From Liolophura sinensis (taxonomy: Eukaryota > Mollusca > Polyplacophora > Chitonida > Chitonidae), in NCBI RefSeq assembly GCF_032854445.1, contig NC_088302.1, positions 9,667,338 to 9,731,337 of the forward strand: a DNA stretch of 64,000 nt. The letters are read 5' to 3'. Shown here piece by piece: positions 1-13,799 of the stretch. The notes beneath the pieces were generated by a model. That model did not search any database and had not been told where the DNA came from. It saw only the letters and a list, made by a program, of their open reading frames with translations. The position numbers were made by a program, and so were the translations under genes. Every line of letters begins with the position of its first letter. The first letter of the stretch is position 1.

Positions 1-1083
1 ACGTCACAGATACCCTCTGAGTCACAACAACACATCGTAGAATCTGATTTTTTAAAACCAATTTACTCGATTCTAAAAATTCTAAAAAAAAGAGAATGAA
101 TTATTGTTTGAAATGTGTTTATTGGTCTTTCATCTGATATATACTCTATTTTAGTGTTTTCTTCTGCCTTCACGTTATAATTTTCTCAGTTTTAGTGGTG
201 ATCGTTGTTTTAGAAATAGGTCTTGCAATTACTGATATGGAAAGTCCATTATGGTTGAAGATTTGTATGCAAATGTATATGTCCACAAAACGCCCAGATG
301 TACAACTATTTTTTTCCACATAATAAAGTCGCTGTTTCTCCGAAATCCCAAAAGATGTAAAGCTCTTATCTAGAATAACGGATGCTGAACGTTTCCGTCC
401 GCTTCTAAATTTCAGGTGGGCGTTTTTTGTCTACCGGTAACTTAACTTGAGTGATTTCCTTCCTGCTAACTTGCCTGAGAATTGATAACTTAGCCTCCCT
501 CTTGTCTAACGGTTCCTAGAATTAACCCTTATCTACAATGACAAAGCTAATTAATTATTGACAAACCACAGTGTGAGAACCGCCTAAAAGGTATATTTGT
601 ACCTTGTATATCTTCCAGGAATGATTCTGATTCAATAATCGCAAGATCCATTTACTTAAAACACCAGTTCTGAAAAGAATGTGCTAGAAATAACTATATG
701 ATTCTCGATAGGATGTAAGCGTCAAGTGAAACATCCGTGAAACCACTCATAATCAGCAAATTATAGAAAATAGAAAATCAAACGTAAGACCCATGTACAG
801 AAGAACATAAAACAGCAGTTTTATGACCCCCTGACTCGCATAGTCTCTGTATAATTTAGGTACATGTATATAGAATTGCATGTGGAATACAGTTTTATGT
901 ATATGGATTGCACCCGTCCATAAAGCGATGTGCTGACGGAATAAACATGGCCGCTTATACCGTCACTATCCTCGGGATATTCTTATGGGGCCTTTTCCTA
1001 GAGATGATGGTCACCAGTCTGCGCTTTACTGTTCGAGTTTCAACGATCATCGTCATTTGTTTGTTTACTCGTTTCTTTATTCC

Positions 1084-1185
1084 ATCAAGAGTGTTTTACG
1101 TCGTACTCAAAAATATTTCACTTACACGACGGCGACCAGCAAAATGGTGGAAGGAAACCGGCCAAATACCAGTGGAAACCCTCAT
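1084..1185 (-). repeat. SINE 3' fragment (AAAT-tailed family), minus strand
   Basis: Read on the minus strand, this matches the 3' domain seen at 57061-57208 and 58560-58682: CACC-A-AAT/TTT-GCTGG, then GCCGTCGT-TAAGTGAAATAT, TTGAGTAC and GACGTAAAACAC. It is diverged and lacks both the tRNA-like head and the AAAT tail. It is an old retroposed fragment; the short frames over it are not genes. Confidence 0.7.
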
Positions 1186-1509
1186 CATAGGCTTCGTTAC
1201 ATTTATTAGATGACGTTTGAAATGTGGTGACTTCGTTCCATGTCATAAGTTCTTGATTAAAAACACTACTATGGCAACTATACTTCATGGAAAGCCTTCA
1301 CTCTTCTCGATTCTTAAATTCAACGGTGAGTTTACCAATCTGTTATTTACATCCACTGATTCACTTCACATAAAGTTCGCAAGTCACCGAGAAAGGACTC
1401 AAAATGAAACGTTGACAAAAATCAATATTTTCTACCTAAATTTCGTCATCAACGGGATTATTTACAGTAATCGGTAAATGTCATCATGTTAATATAATTA
1501 AAGACGTTC

Positions 1510-1615
1510 AGCAAAGAGTAAAACCAGAGCAGCGACGACAATGTGATTGCTGGCAAATGATCACGCATAACCGGTGAAATACAGCCTTTTGTCAGTGTAC
1601 CTCAGTCAGGGTTTG
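1510..1615 (+). repeat. dispersed repeat family R1, partial copy
   Basis: It carries the R1 landmarks AGTAAAACCAGAGCAGCGAC, then a GCTGGCAAATG block, ACCGGTGAAATAC and GTCAGTGTACCTCAGT. The same blocks recur in order near 26.4, 53.7, 56.5, 58.2, 58.5, 59.0, 59.4, 59.8 and 63.5 kb, in both orientations. The class is unknown: I see neither a tRNA-like head nor clear terminal inverted repeats. Confidence 0.7.
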
Positions 1616-2924
1616 TCCGTCCTGGTAGTTAACTGCACATTTTAGTATTACACTGAGCTTCTGTCTCATAGCGGTCATAGTTTGTATCTGATTACGCTGA
1701 CCCCGGGGTGTATTAACGTTCATCTTTATTACGTCAACAAGCGTCTTATATGTACAGCTGGGATACCTATATTTGTATTTGACTTGAAAATATTTCATGG
1801 AATATTAGTTTTGAAATTCGAATTGGGTGCAATGCATGCCTAGAATATCGACAACTTTCCCTACATCCTGCTTCTCTATTACATGTTACCATCTCTATTT
1901 ACTGTTTATATATAATGTTTTCTTACATATTCTTTTGGTAAGGATTTTTCCTTTCGTGTTTTGGGCTATTCAGGAAAAGACCCTTCTTGGTCACTGTGCG
2001 GTATAAGATGTCAGACTTCACGCTGAAGTTCAGAGATGGTGGTCGTCAGATTGTGTTTTCCTGCTCGCGTTTGAGGGATTATCCTCATTACTCCCACTTC
2101 ACCCCCCACCCCCACCCCCACCCCAAGCCCACCCCCACTCGTACCCGCCACAAATATTCTAATAGGCTTTCCGTTAGAGTTTCTTTAGACGTCTACAGTG
2201 TTTCTCTGCATGTCATGGATTATCCTTTTTATTTAGCTAACCACTTTCAGCCCAAACAAATCACAGCGCTATGCCTTTTTTCTTGCCTGTCAATTTGCCA
2301 ACCATAACGAACCAATAGCCAAGACTCTGAACAGGAACCCAGCCGATCAGATGATTGCTTGTACAGCCACGAAGAATAAGTTTTTCCCCTAAGAAATTGT
2401 CGTCTCGGTTCAACAGTTGCTAAAAGAACTTGTAATAAAGGTCAACTGACATGTATGTGAACATATTTAGGGGTTCTTTGTCTGGGCAAAGAACAGTGTA
2501 ACTTGTAAGTACCTGTGACAAATCTAAAATAAACCAATACACTGTCAACCTAAATCGCACACCTGCCAAACACTATAGGCCTACTGGTCCGTAATATTGT
2601 AAGTAAACACGACTTATCACCAGCAAACCAGGATGACGCTGTAAGGTTAGTCGATTTTTACTGTTATGTACAAATATTTTAGTAACGTGTTTAAACAGAA
2701 ATAAAGAGCATTTATAACATCAAAATGCTAGATTCTTAAGATTTTTGGTCTGTACAGGTAGCAATATTATCTCGCTGTGCTGCTTTGGTTGCCTTTCCAT
2801 GCGTTTGTCGAGGCACAGGTAGAGCTGTTATATCGTGTTTTGTTATTAAACGTTACGATCTCTCTGTTATCACCTTAGCTCTTCAATACTAAACACCGTA
2901 CTTTTTTCTTGCTAATGTTTCGTG

Positions 2925-3150
2925 TTGAGAATAGGAGGCTTTCATTGCCTAGTTCAAATTCCTAGTTCTGTGAGTTCAAATCCGGGTCATGCTGGCTTCC
3001 TCTCCGGTCTTATACGTATGAAGCTAGTAACCCTGTGTATGGTCGTGGCTCTGCCCAGTTTCCTCACACCATAATGCGGGCGCCGTCGTATAAGTCAAAT
3101 ATTCTTGACGGCGCAAAACAACAATCACATAAATAAATAAATAAATGTTG
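2925..3150 (+). mobile_element. tRNA-derived SINE, near full length, AAAT-tailed
   Basis: A Pol III B-box-like string (GAGTTCAAATCCGGGTC, about 2971-2987) is followed by the family body (CTCTCCGG, ATGGTCGTGG, CTCTGCCC) and then ACCATAATG, GCCGTCGTATAAGT, AATATTCTTGA and GCGCAAAACAACAATCA. It ends in repeated AAAT units at about 3131-3147. The order of head, body and short-repeat tail is that of a LINE-mobilised SINE. This is the only copy of the family in the window that keeps the head. Confidence 0.75.
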
Positions 3151-4378
3151 GACATCGTGTTTGTGTAAGAGATCGACTAATATTATGTAATTAGAGTTTA
3201 TATATCACAACACCTGATGTAGTTAAGCGCACAACGAACTTGTTCGCATTAATCAAAAACTCCGATTTGAGAAAACTCCTTGTCATACATGCAATGAAGG
3301 GATTCGTTTACATGTATCCATGTTATACAAAGTCCTCAATGGAGAAATGGACAGTGGCGATTCATCGTACACTGGTGCTGTTCGAATAACAGTTTACAGA
3401 GGTATTCATTTCTGTGTTGCGCTCCGTAAAAACTATTGACGGCTAAATTGATTGCAAGTTCCACGTGATTTGGTAGCACGGTAATTACAATTATCTGTTT
3501 GGACCAATCAATAGCAGTTCTAATGAATTTACTTGTGTGGAAATGGGTTACCGTTCCCTTAATTTGATCTCGTGCTTTCGCGTGGAAGTCTAATACGGAA
3601 GCGATTCTATAACCCTATACACTAGCTGTGTTACAACAGATCTATTTGGAGGCAATTGTTAAATTAGCTCTGGCAGTTTAACAAGACATTGGAGTTTCTT
3701 GGTTTTACTGTGTAACCAGTTTTACCTAACGAAGTGGAATGAAACATTCATTTCCAGTGATAAAATCACCTAGAAAATGCTAAACATTGATAGTTACCGT
3801 CTGTGATAATATTATGCGAGTCCGTGATTCTGTCACAATATAAGCGAATACACGCAATACATATATCTAAAATTGGTTCCTTTAGTGTTATCTGACATCA
3901 TCTTAAATTTTACTGTTAGATATATATGTTATAAAGTTTGAAGCACAACTGCTGATTTACGAACAAACATTGTTGCATTTTTGTACATTTTTGTACGTTT
4001 CTGTAAACGTTTCTGGAATGTTTATTTCTTTCCAGATCAGTGTGCGTGTGTTCTCTTTCAACGTGACCATACACATGAATTATCATTTTCTTCATCGTGA
4101 TTGTAATTGTCTTATATAAAGCTGTGATGGTTATGAGGTATCTTACCGCTGATGGTGTTGATGTCCTTGTCGTTGTTGCTTATGATGAAGATGATACGCT
4201 TTTATTTAGAAAATGCCATCTGCACTTATAAATCATTTCAAATAATTCATAATTCCACACATGCAGCATAAAATATTGATTTCCAGATTTTCAATTTCAC
4301 TGCAGGAGACATGCTGACATGCATAACACAGAATCTCATCACGATCAAGTCTGAAGCACTGAACTCGATTTAGTGGAG

Positions 4379-4432
4379 GTTTTTTGTTTGTTTGTTTTTG
4401 TTTTTTGTTTTTTTTTGTTTTTTTTTTCATTT
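4379..4432. repeat. T-rich low-complexity tract
   Basis: A run of thymines broken by single guanines. It may be the reverse-complement A tail of an old retroposon, but no body is recognisable beside it. Confidence 0.6.
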
Positions 4433-5535
4433 TGGCACGAAAGATGGCTGCTGCTGCGAGCGAGGTAAGGATTTTTAATATAACTATGTAATATACAATA
4501 TGGCATGCCATCAATGTGTGCGACTTTCCAACCAATCGAATTGATTAACTATTTTAACACGTCATGATTATAAAGTCTTGTAATTAGTGAGTGAGTTGGT
4601 ATCGTGAGGTCACATGTCGATGATCAACAAATATGCAAAATGGCGGAGGTCACCACAAATAGCTATTTCTGTCGGACCCTGAGAAAAGTTTACGTTTTAA
4701 TTAGTTTATGTACATAAATACTGAGTTATATGGTGAGTCATATCTGCGTGTTTTATCAATACCTCGGTGTGTGTGTGCAAACTGGACCTGTTATGGTCTA
4801 TTGCAATACGTACGGTAAGCGCTGCGCACACGCTGATACCAATGATGCTGCCACAGGTATGCATGGCGACGATCGAAATCTGATAGTCAGCGACACAGTC
4901 GTGAGGACGATGTGCCTGCATAACAGATCGATACAGGACTTAATTTTAATACATACCTCCACTCATATACAATGGATTGCATACCTGCGCTAACATTAAG
5001 ATCTCTCAATAGATGGATTTGGAGGGATAAATAGATGTTGTGTGTATTAACAGAAGGATTAGGTACTAGGGTTATACGCTTTAACGCACATGGCTGATTA
5101 AATCCTACTTCATACCGGGTGCGGTATTGTACAGCCTGGATGGTTACCATTTTTTTTCGCGTACCCATTCTTAGGCTGAACTTTGGGAAGATAACTTTTA
5201 GGCGCTTTCACTAAAGTTACAAGAACCCCTCATGGGCAGTTCTTGACACGCTTTAATACTGAATGCTTTGGCACCGGCTACACAATAATAGCTGGTTTAT
5301 GAAGACAAAGTGTGCACGGGTCCTGCGTCTCAATGGGAGACAGTCCAGGTACTTTGAACCTCACCTGGTCACACCTTTAATTAACAATAATGCAGAGTTC
5401 ACGGTATTTATATTTAGGGCTTTGACTAAGGATTGAAAGGACACAAGTCTTCAGCACTGTGGCACTGTGTTATCATTCTCATCAAGGTACCAGAACATAT
5501 GTAAATTGTCATCGCTGTTAGACTTCTATAGCAGT

Positions 5536-8500
5536 ATGGATTTTTCAGACGACTGGCCTCCATGCTACATATACAGGCTTACGCACAAACCATCTTCTAT
5601 GCTTGTAGCAGCTCAACCTAAAGGCAGTCAAGCAGACATGGACGACTCGGATAAGATGGAGGATTTGGATTTACTAGAGAAGACTTTGGACGAAGTAATG
5701 CTGCGCTCTCCGATCAGCCCTGATAAGGCTTGGGATTATTATTGGCTTTCATTTGGGGAGGACCAGACGGGTTCCCCTGCGCAGACGGAACACGGGCCAC
5801 ATTTGGCGGGAAACGAACATGACCAAAAAACGGAACAGCACAGCATACAAAACGAGGGCATCGAGGAACCGCGGCCCTCTGTCCCAAAGCTAAGGGAAAG
5901 TCCCGAGTCACCCGGTAAAATACGCCGACAACCTACGGAATCACCCGAAGCAGGGCTGAGCGAATTATTGGCATGTCCGATCACGACCAACGTTATTTGT
6001 AATGGAGAGGGAGGGGTGAATGGGGACTTGGCACAAGGACAATCAACAGATTCTGGCAGACCGCACAGCCGTATTGTGAACTTAAAATCTGATTTGTCTA
6101 GTGCTGTAGGAACTAGCGGTGTTAATACATCGAGCTCATTATTTACAACCAAACAAAACATTAAAGCTGCCAGGCCGCGAAGTCTTGCCACTGCTGGCCA
6201 TCGGGTGTGTTTACCGTTAACTGTTGAAAAGGTCAAAGCTGTCACAGCTGGTGAAGGTAACATTCCCATTGATATTCACGGAGAGACATTCCCATATGCT
6301 GACGAGGACGACTCGCTAGCTCAATCCAACCTAACTTGGTACTGCCGTGCACCGTCCAGCAGTTTTGACGCTGGCTTTACAAACGGTGCCACAGACAGTG
6401 CGGATTTCGTCATGTATCGATATGGCTACACGGGATATTCGGACAGCGGGTCTCGGCGGTACCAGGGAGGGTCGAGCGGCCAGAGTTCCAGCTACAGGAG
6501 CCCTACACTCTCACAAAGATCTTCGTATTCACGACCAACCATGATATCATCCATTTCGCCAGTTTCATACGGAAGCGGATCTAGGAATACATCGTATTGT
6601 TCATCTAGTCTTCGGCGATCGACTTCCTTAGGGAATGATCGGCCGTATTATACACGGAGCAGCACGGACAATGGCTCTGGCTCCAGACTGTATTATGATT
6701 ACAGTTCTCCCACTCCAGGTACATACCGAAAGACGTCAACGGCGACCGTCAATTCTATGCCAGAAGGTATGAAGAAAAACGATGCGGAATCAGTCAGTTC
6801 AAAAAACAATATTTCAAAAACAGACACAGGTTCGAATTTATTGGACAAAAACCGTGAAAAAGATAATAATAAAAGCGCGGACGTTGTTGTTGGAAAAGCT
6901 CAAACTACCACACCATGGTACCATTCGGCGTATTCTACGTACAGCAGTCCTAGTAAAAGTGCAACCGATGGAGAAGAGAAATCTGGGGCAAGTGCTGAGA
7001 AGCAAACAACTGGGGAGGGTCATAAGAAGGCACCTGGTCGTTTTTATATCAACATGAATTATGAGCGGTGTTACCCGAATTCTAGAACAGCTGAACAAAG
7101 AACAGGTACAGAGAAAGTAATGAGTCCGTCAGATAAGAAAAAAATGTCGTATCAGTCTACGCAGCCAGTTAATTTGACACAGGATGGGCCAGATGACAAG
7201 ACAAAAGTTGTCAGCCAACTTAGGCTAAATAACTCGGACGAAAAACAAAACAAGTATACACATAACAGGCAAATATGGTCACGGGCAGCTGATTGTACAA
7301 ATATAAGCTCAGAAAATCATAGTGATAGTAGTGAAAGAAGAGGACGTCGTGAGATTTCAAACAGTGAACAGTCTGTAGTACATATCACAACAGCTGGTGA
7401 GAAAAAAATTCAAAATATTGATTTAAAAGTGTCTGGAAAAGTGAAAGAGGCCACAGGGGATAAAGCGGATACGTCGGTGAGTGATCGAAATTTCAAAGAC
7501 TCATCCAGTCATTGTTTAAAGTCATCTCGCGGTCTGACAAGTACACCGTGGCATACAGCTATGGGCGCGAATGTTCAGTCGACTCACTCATCCGAGTCGG
7601 CAAACGAAGAGGACGCAGGCAAGAACATGGAGGGCACGAGCAGACGGCACGAGAGCAGGGACAGCTACAGAAACAGACACAAAAGCGAAGAAGAGGATTA
7701 CGTCCTCACGGAATCCACAGCTTCATTTGTGTTTCGGAACGGACAGTGGGTGCCAGAAGGGGGATCAGACGACAGTTCTACCTCAACTCACAAGCCTCCT
7801 GAGAGAGTGACTTCAACGTACAGCGCGGCGCCATTGTCGTCGTCAACTCAGTCTAGGATAGACTCCACCTCGACGACCCGCGGGTCGGAGTTGTCAAACA
7901 GTGGACGTGATATGCCTTACAGATCAACATCCCAGTCATCTGCTGGTAGCGTGAGTTCGTCCAAATATGAATCTGCCTCATCTATGCCCGACTCTCCCGG
8001 GGTTTCAACCAGTTGGTATCATTCAAGGGGAGGTAATTCTGAGCGGTCTGAGGACAGATATCGGGGTCGTCCTGACACTACGAACACTGACTCAACCCAG
8101 ACTCAAGCTAATAACACTGCTATGAACTTATATACCGAGAGAATGAATATTATTTCTGGCTTTGATCGAGACATGGATAGGGAAAGAAACAGAGACAATC
8201 CTCAACAGACGGTGGTTACAGAAAAACTTCACATTCCTATGTCACCTCCTACTTTTACTGTAGGCAGCCCGAAGAATAAAACAACGGGTAGTTATTTGGA
8301 TCAAGATTCCGGTAGGAGACAAATATCAGTCGATAATGCAACAGCTTCATCTTCGTCAGGGCGACGTGGTAATTTGGGATCAACAAGTGGCAGGTCGGGT
8401 GAGTTCTCCTTTGATAGAGGTACAAAAGAAACTCGATCAATGGCGGCATCTGCAACTTCTAATACACCGTATTATGTGACAGAACCACCCGAGGAAGAAA

Positions 8501-10414
8501 TAAGTCGAACCGACTCTAACAATGACAAAACTTCAATTCAGGACCGGACTTCACAGTCCGATGACAACACAATACTCTTTATTGACGAAGATAATATAGT
8601 TGAGATAACCGATGACAAGCCTATGGGAGCTCAAATTTCAAGCTCTGACAGGTATGCCAGTAACAGTCGCCATTGCCGCGAAGAAAACCTATTTAAATCT
8701 AGCCATGGGACTGTAGAGTCACGACGCGGTGTAAGCTCAAGGGACACAGCCGAATTGCCCGCAGGTGTAGACATTACAACCGGCTCGAGCGACCTGACAG
8801 GTCAGCCCTACAGCGGTGGAAATGTAAATAGAGAAAATAACACGACCTCTTCCGCCGGGTCTAGTCAGCCAAATATAACAGGCTTCAGTGGTCTAGAGAG
8901 AAAATCACAGCACTCTGGAGAGAAGCGGGTCAGCGGAGACGGAACTGACGTTAGGAGTCCCAGTCAAGACACCTCATGTGTAGGTGAAAAAAGCTCGCTT
9001 AGTACAAATGAAAGGCTTGACACTGTCTCAACAGCAGAGCGACCCGGGCCAACCACACAACTGCCGAGAAATAGTTCAGGCAGTGACTCACAACACCAGG
9101 ACGACGGAGCGTTAGACAGCATCGAGAACACAAGAGGTTTTTCTGATCGAGGGAGCATGTCGAACAACCAGATAAGCGAGAGACGAGGTGGAATTTATTA
9201 CAATGAGAACGTCTCCCGGAGAAATGTCACCGGTCTTCTCGCCTCCGATCAGGAGGATCGCAGGAGGGCTTTGGCCCTTTCGCAAACAGAGACTAGGCGC
9301 AGTGGTGAAATGCTTCAAACTAACGACCGATCTGAAGTGAGGCAAACACACGCAGGTCAGACCGCAACGAGGAGAGCGGCCGGAGTAGAAGTGTCTAAGG
9401 ACGGGGACAGAAGTCGATCGAGAGACGTAACGGACACCATAGACAGGAACCGTATAGACACCGAATACAGAACTGAGACCCCCAGCGGAGATGTCCAGGT
9501 ATCCAAGGTGAGAGAGGACAGACATACCCACAGCCACCAGGATAGACAATTACAGGCAGAAATAAAAAAGGACGGTAGGGAAGTCAGACAGTCCTCCTCA
9601 TCCAAATCCGAGTCGGCTCAAGTGTCACGTGTGACAGAGTCTGGCGATTCCAGAGTCTCACAGCGGCAGGAGAGACACTTCAAGAGTTCCAAGGTGACCA
9701 GGAGCAGCAGGACTTCCGGTTCCGGTTTCTCCAGAGACGGATCACTGCAAAAGGCCATTGGATTTGGATCTGACGACTCTGACGACGATTGGCCGCGCGG
9801 TGGACGAAGTCGTGACTTTGGAGACGGTTCGGCGGTGTCCACCGGTGGGGAAGTTGACCGGTACACCGGACGAGAGTCTGACTCCGATACTGAGCTAAAG
9901 GACGACGAACCTTACAGAGAAACCATTGTCCATGAGAACAAAGCGGCCGAAGTGTTGACCAATTCCGTGTCTCGAACCGACAGAGAAGGAACCATAACTC
10001 TTGCCGAGGAACGCCAGCGAGGACTGCTGGATCGTGGAGTGACTAGGAATATTTCTGAGAGTGGCAATATTTCCACCCAACGCGTGCTACAGCGCCAACA
10101 GGTTCAGTCCGCAAGGAGGACGGCATCGTCCAGCTACTCGCGGTCAAGTGGAAGTGGAGGTGGGGATTCTGGGACTGTGTCTGCCGAAGACGAAGCCGTG
10201 ATTCTTGCGGCATTGATAGGGAGACTCGAAGAGAAGGAGGTTGCCCCGTTCAGCGCCAGTGATCACCTGTCTCGACAGACCTCCACGATGGGATCGGAGA
10301 GTGGGGCCATTGTGCCTATGGTGAGGAATACGGAGGATGTAGAAGGGGAGGAAAATGCCCAGAGTGCGGAGGAGCAGTCCAGAGCAATCGCACGTGCCAA
10401 GCTTGAATTCCAAG
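5536..10414 (+). CDS. gene 1, coding exon 1: very long disordered N-terminal region of a RING/B-box protein
   Basis: One open exon of about 4.9 kb encodes residues 1-1626 of a predicted protein of about 1,963 residues. The start is the first in-frame ATG after the TGA at 5434, with A at -3 and G at +4. The 23 codons ahead of it are open, so a longer 5' part from another exon is not excluded. The sequence is rich in Ser, Arg, Asp, Thr and Gly, has no transmembrane segment or signal peptide, and looks intrinsically disordered. A W-containing motif of the type T-x-T-P-W-Y/H-H recurs near residues 458-465, 668-676, 824-830 and 976-981 (the last with Y for W), and DDWP occurs at residues 5-8 and 1417-1420. 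Near the end lies a short likely helix (EAVILAALIGRLEEKE) and then RAIARAK. The exon ends CAAG|gtaaga after one base of a codon. I do not recognise this region; its fusion to the RING exon rests on splice phase. Confidence 0.85.
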
Positions 10415-13400
10415 GTAAGAGGCGACATTTGTTATTAAACATAATACAACGTCAAACCAAAGCTTTCTAAAACGAGATAATACACTGTCAAATTAAAGCG
10501 TTCTAAAACGACAAAATACATGCTGTCAAACTGAGGCGTTCTATGAGGACACAGTGTGTCGTGTCTTTCGTGACAAATTCCAACTGGATAGATCTATATA
10601 GACAATATTCATTTATTCAGAACAAACTTCATTAGGGCACCACATTATACAGACTTTTAAGAGTTATACATATTTATACACAATGTCTTCGTATTCATGC
10701 CTAATATATTCCTGGTGAATATACATGTAGTGATGGGTTGAACAGTTTGTACGAAGACAGATCAATGCTAAAGCATTAGCATTAAACCCCTCTGGAGTTA
10801 AGACTACACTTCTTCCCTAGACTGAAATAGGACAATCTTTATTTGAGAACACCATACTTTAATTAAATACATATGATATGTGTAGTATGTCAAAGCACTG
10901 ACTAATAACAAAAAATAATATATTTCTAAAATTTGTGTAGGGGCATTTAGTATTATAATGATGTTAAAGTGTGTAAAAACGAATTATGCGCTGTAACCAA
11001 TGCACTGATAGTTGGTATTGTGTCTCACAAATATATCTGAACATATATCCTTATTCTATGTTGTCGCCATAAGATTCATACATTCAGCTCCATTAATTAA
11101 AGTTTCAAAAAGCCCATAGTTGTATAAGTAATTAAGTAAATTAAGGTGCAAGCAATGCTAATGTAGGAAATTTATTGTAAGGAAGAAGTGCACTGGTGTT
11201 TTTGCGAACAAACTATTCACATTAATGCATGTATCAAACATGGAAACGCCCAAGATCCGATCATTGAGGACATGTTTAGTAATTCCAGCGATAATTTGCC
11301 CAGGGGCACACAGCTTGAGTATATTCCACCCTAGGCAACATATGTATACAATAATTATAATTAACAGGACATGAACGACAAGCGGAAATAACTGTCACTA
11401 TTGGGAGAACAACAAAAAAAACACAGATCACGTTCTGATACAGAAAAATACAGTACTATCTGCTACATGTACGTTCATTATTTTATAAGTGATATATAAT
11501 TAATGTGAAGTGGGTTTGTCATAAAATCTGGATGGCCGTAGACACTGGTAAAACGATCCTGTATTTTCGCTGGCCTCCATTTATTGGTGTCGGAAATGAC
11601 ATCAATTCGATTTTTCGTGTAGGGGTGCACTTATGGAATAAGAAAAAGAAAATATTATGTTTTTGTAGTTATTAACTGAATTAAAATGCCAGTTATAGAT
11701 ACAGAAGGTATCTTGTGATGAAAAAGTCGAATAATAAAGGATAATCTTTCACTTTTTAAGTAAACAAAAGCCTATAACTGTGTGTTTCAAAGATTGAAAA
11801 AGCTGGTCCCAGGATCACGAAGCTGTGTTAGACCTATCAAACCTTGTTCTAACCTCAAAGCGATTTACCTTGCTAAAAATGGGACTTATCTTAGGAAGTT
11901 TTATTTTGATACTCAGAGTTGTCTTAGACTTTTATGACGAAATTGAAAATTAATCTTTAAGTTCAAGTATAAGTTCAGGAATAATACCACAAAGTAAGAT
12001 TAAGACTGACCTACGTGTAAGACAGCTTCTTGACCTTTGCTCAGAAGAAGTTCAAGTAAACTGCTACATCAGAAACAAGATTTTATGTACTTGACAGTAT
12101 TTTCTCAAAGGCTTATCATTTATTGGGATGGAGGGGACAAAACTGAAACTCGATAAGCGCACAGTCAACAAAGATGTTATCATATCACTTGTCACGACAA
12201 TTAATTACAGTGGATTGAAATGGTAAATACATAAAACTGAACTCCTGAAAACGACAGTAGAAACAAACAGTTTGCAGTACATGTAATTTGATAGCTCATG
12301 AATGCATCTACATAGTGAAGAGTATTTTATTAGCTAATCTGTCCAGCATTATGAAGAATTTTCATGAAGTTGTATCATATCAATATATACCCAAAACACT
12401 GTTGATTTTGTTTGTTGTTTTTGCAAAGTTGCTACTTGTGTATTTGAAACACAAGTCTCGAATTATAAACTTGCAATTGATCAGTATAGACGTGGAAAGG
12501 AAAGCACGCACACACTGCGTTATAGTTTACTAATATGGAGGAAACAATTTAAGAAATGAAATAAATTTATTTATCACGGTAAAGGCGTAAAACGTGAGTG
12601 AAACAACAAAAGACAAACAAATGTAGTACACGTGTCGTCATAACAACCACATGTTGAGGACAAATGTTGACACGTCTGTAGGCTAGAGTTTGATGACAGT
12701 ATAGTTACATGTACACTTTCGGAGTGAAATGATCGATATCTGTAAATTTCTGTAGTTGTTCTCTAACAAAATGCCACTCTGTGTTATTGTTTTTTTATAA
12801 AGTTTTCAGATTACACTTCGACAATATGCAGCGTTAAAGTTGGTTGAGTATCGGCATTCCACAAAATAGTAGGTGCACACAAATAATGCAATAGCGCAAT
12901 AAAATACACAACACTGATAGGCCAGCAGCATTACTGCACTCAAAAACACTTCACGTGCCCTGATGGGTACATCTATTTGTACGTCTATTTCTTTTACATG
13001 AGATATAAGCAAACCCTTTATACTAGAATGGGACTATCAATATGTACTTCCATATCATTGTAAACATTTATAAAATGTTTCATTCTTTTCACGATATAAA
13101 AAAAGTATTGAGGAAAAAAGTATTACAGGGTCTCATAAACCACAGACAGTGCGTATTTAGTACACAAATGGCCACGTTAATCACTGCAACAGGGATAAAT
13201 TAATGTTCAGATTTGCTACAGTGATTTGTAGACGGCCGTTTCCATGACTATGATACCTAGATAATGTCAATCACAATGAGGTTATATTTCCCCTCTGTCT
13301 ACCCTATTGTTCAGCTTCTAACATATGGAGCATCGATTTTTCTCCCGATTTTAGTATACATTGTCAACGAGATAGATATATTGGGTTCATTAACATTGAA

Positions 13401-13714
13401 GTGTCACTCAGTACTTGTGGGGGTTTAGCGTCGTGGTGTGGCTGCCAGATCACGTGATACATGGGCGGACTTTTTTTTTGTTGTTGTACGAAATGCTTCC
13501 TTGTCTATCTTTATTAAGTAATCCGTGTGGGTATTTTGCGATGATCATCATGTGAAGGCAACGTGAACAGTGTAAGTTATGGCGACTAAATGACGGGGTC
13601 AGCCTGACACGACAATTTAACACCCACACACCCTCAACATTACACAATGGAATAGACCATCCCTGTGGTGACAATGCTACATTGGGAAAAGCTGAAGCCA
13701 ATCCTGAATTATTA

Positions 13715-13799
<85 letters not shown>

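Larger units (their letters stand above)
1..5535. other. non-coding DNA upstream of gene 1
   Basis: No reading frame here resembles a known protein. The interval holds the repeat pieces listed separately (1084-1185, 1510-1615, 2925-3150), a C-rich CCCCAC tract at 2100-2140 and a T-rich tract at 4379-4432. Any promoter or untranslated first exon of gene 1 must lie here, but I see no convincing TATA box or initiator. The gene 1 frame is closed by a TGA at 5434. Confidence 0.6.

Noticed and set aside
1987-2307. A 106-codon protein with a His/Pro-rich stretch
   Set aside because: The stretch is a CCCCAC simple repeat and the rest has no recognisable features.
5467-5535. Upstream extension of the gene 1 frame from a GTG codon
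   Set aside because: In an animal nuclear gene an ATG start is expected. The first in-frame ATG (5536) has a good start context, and the added residues are not recognisably conserved.
5739-10428. Minus-strand open frames inside the gene 1 exon (for example 5739-6269 and 9112-9549)
   Set aside because: They are shadows of a long coding exon whose plus-strand frame is far longer and splices correctly.
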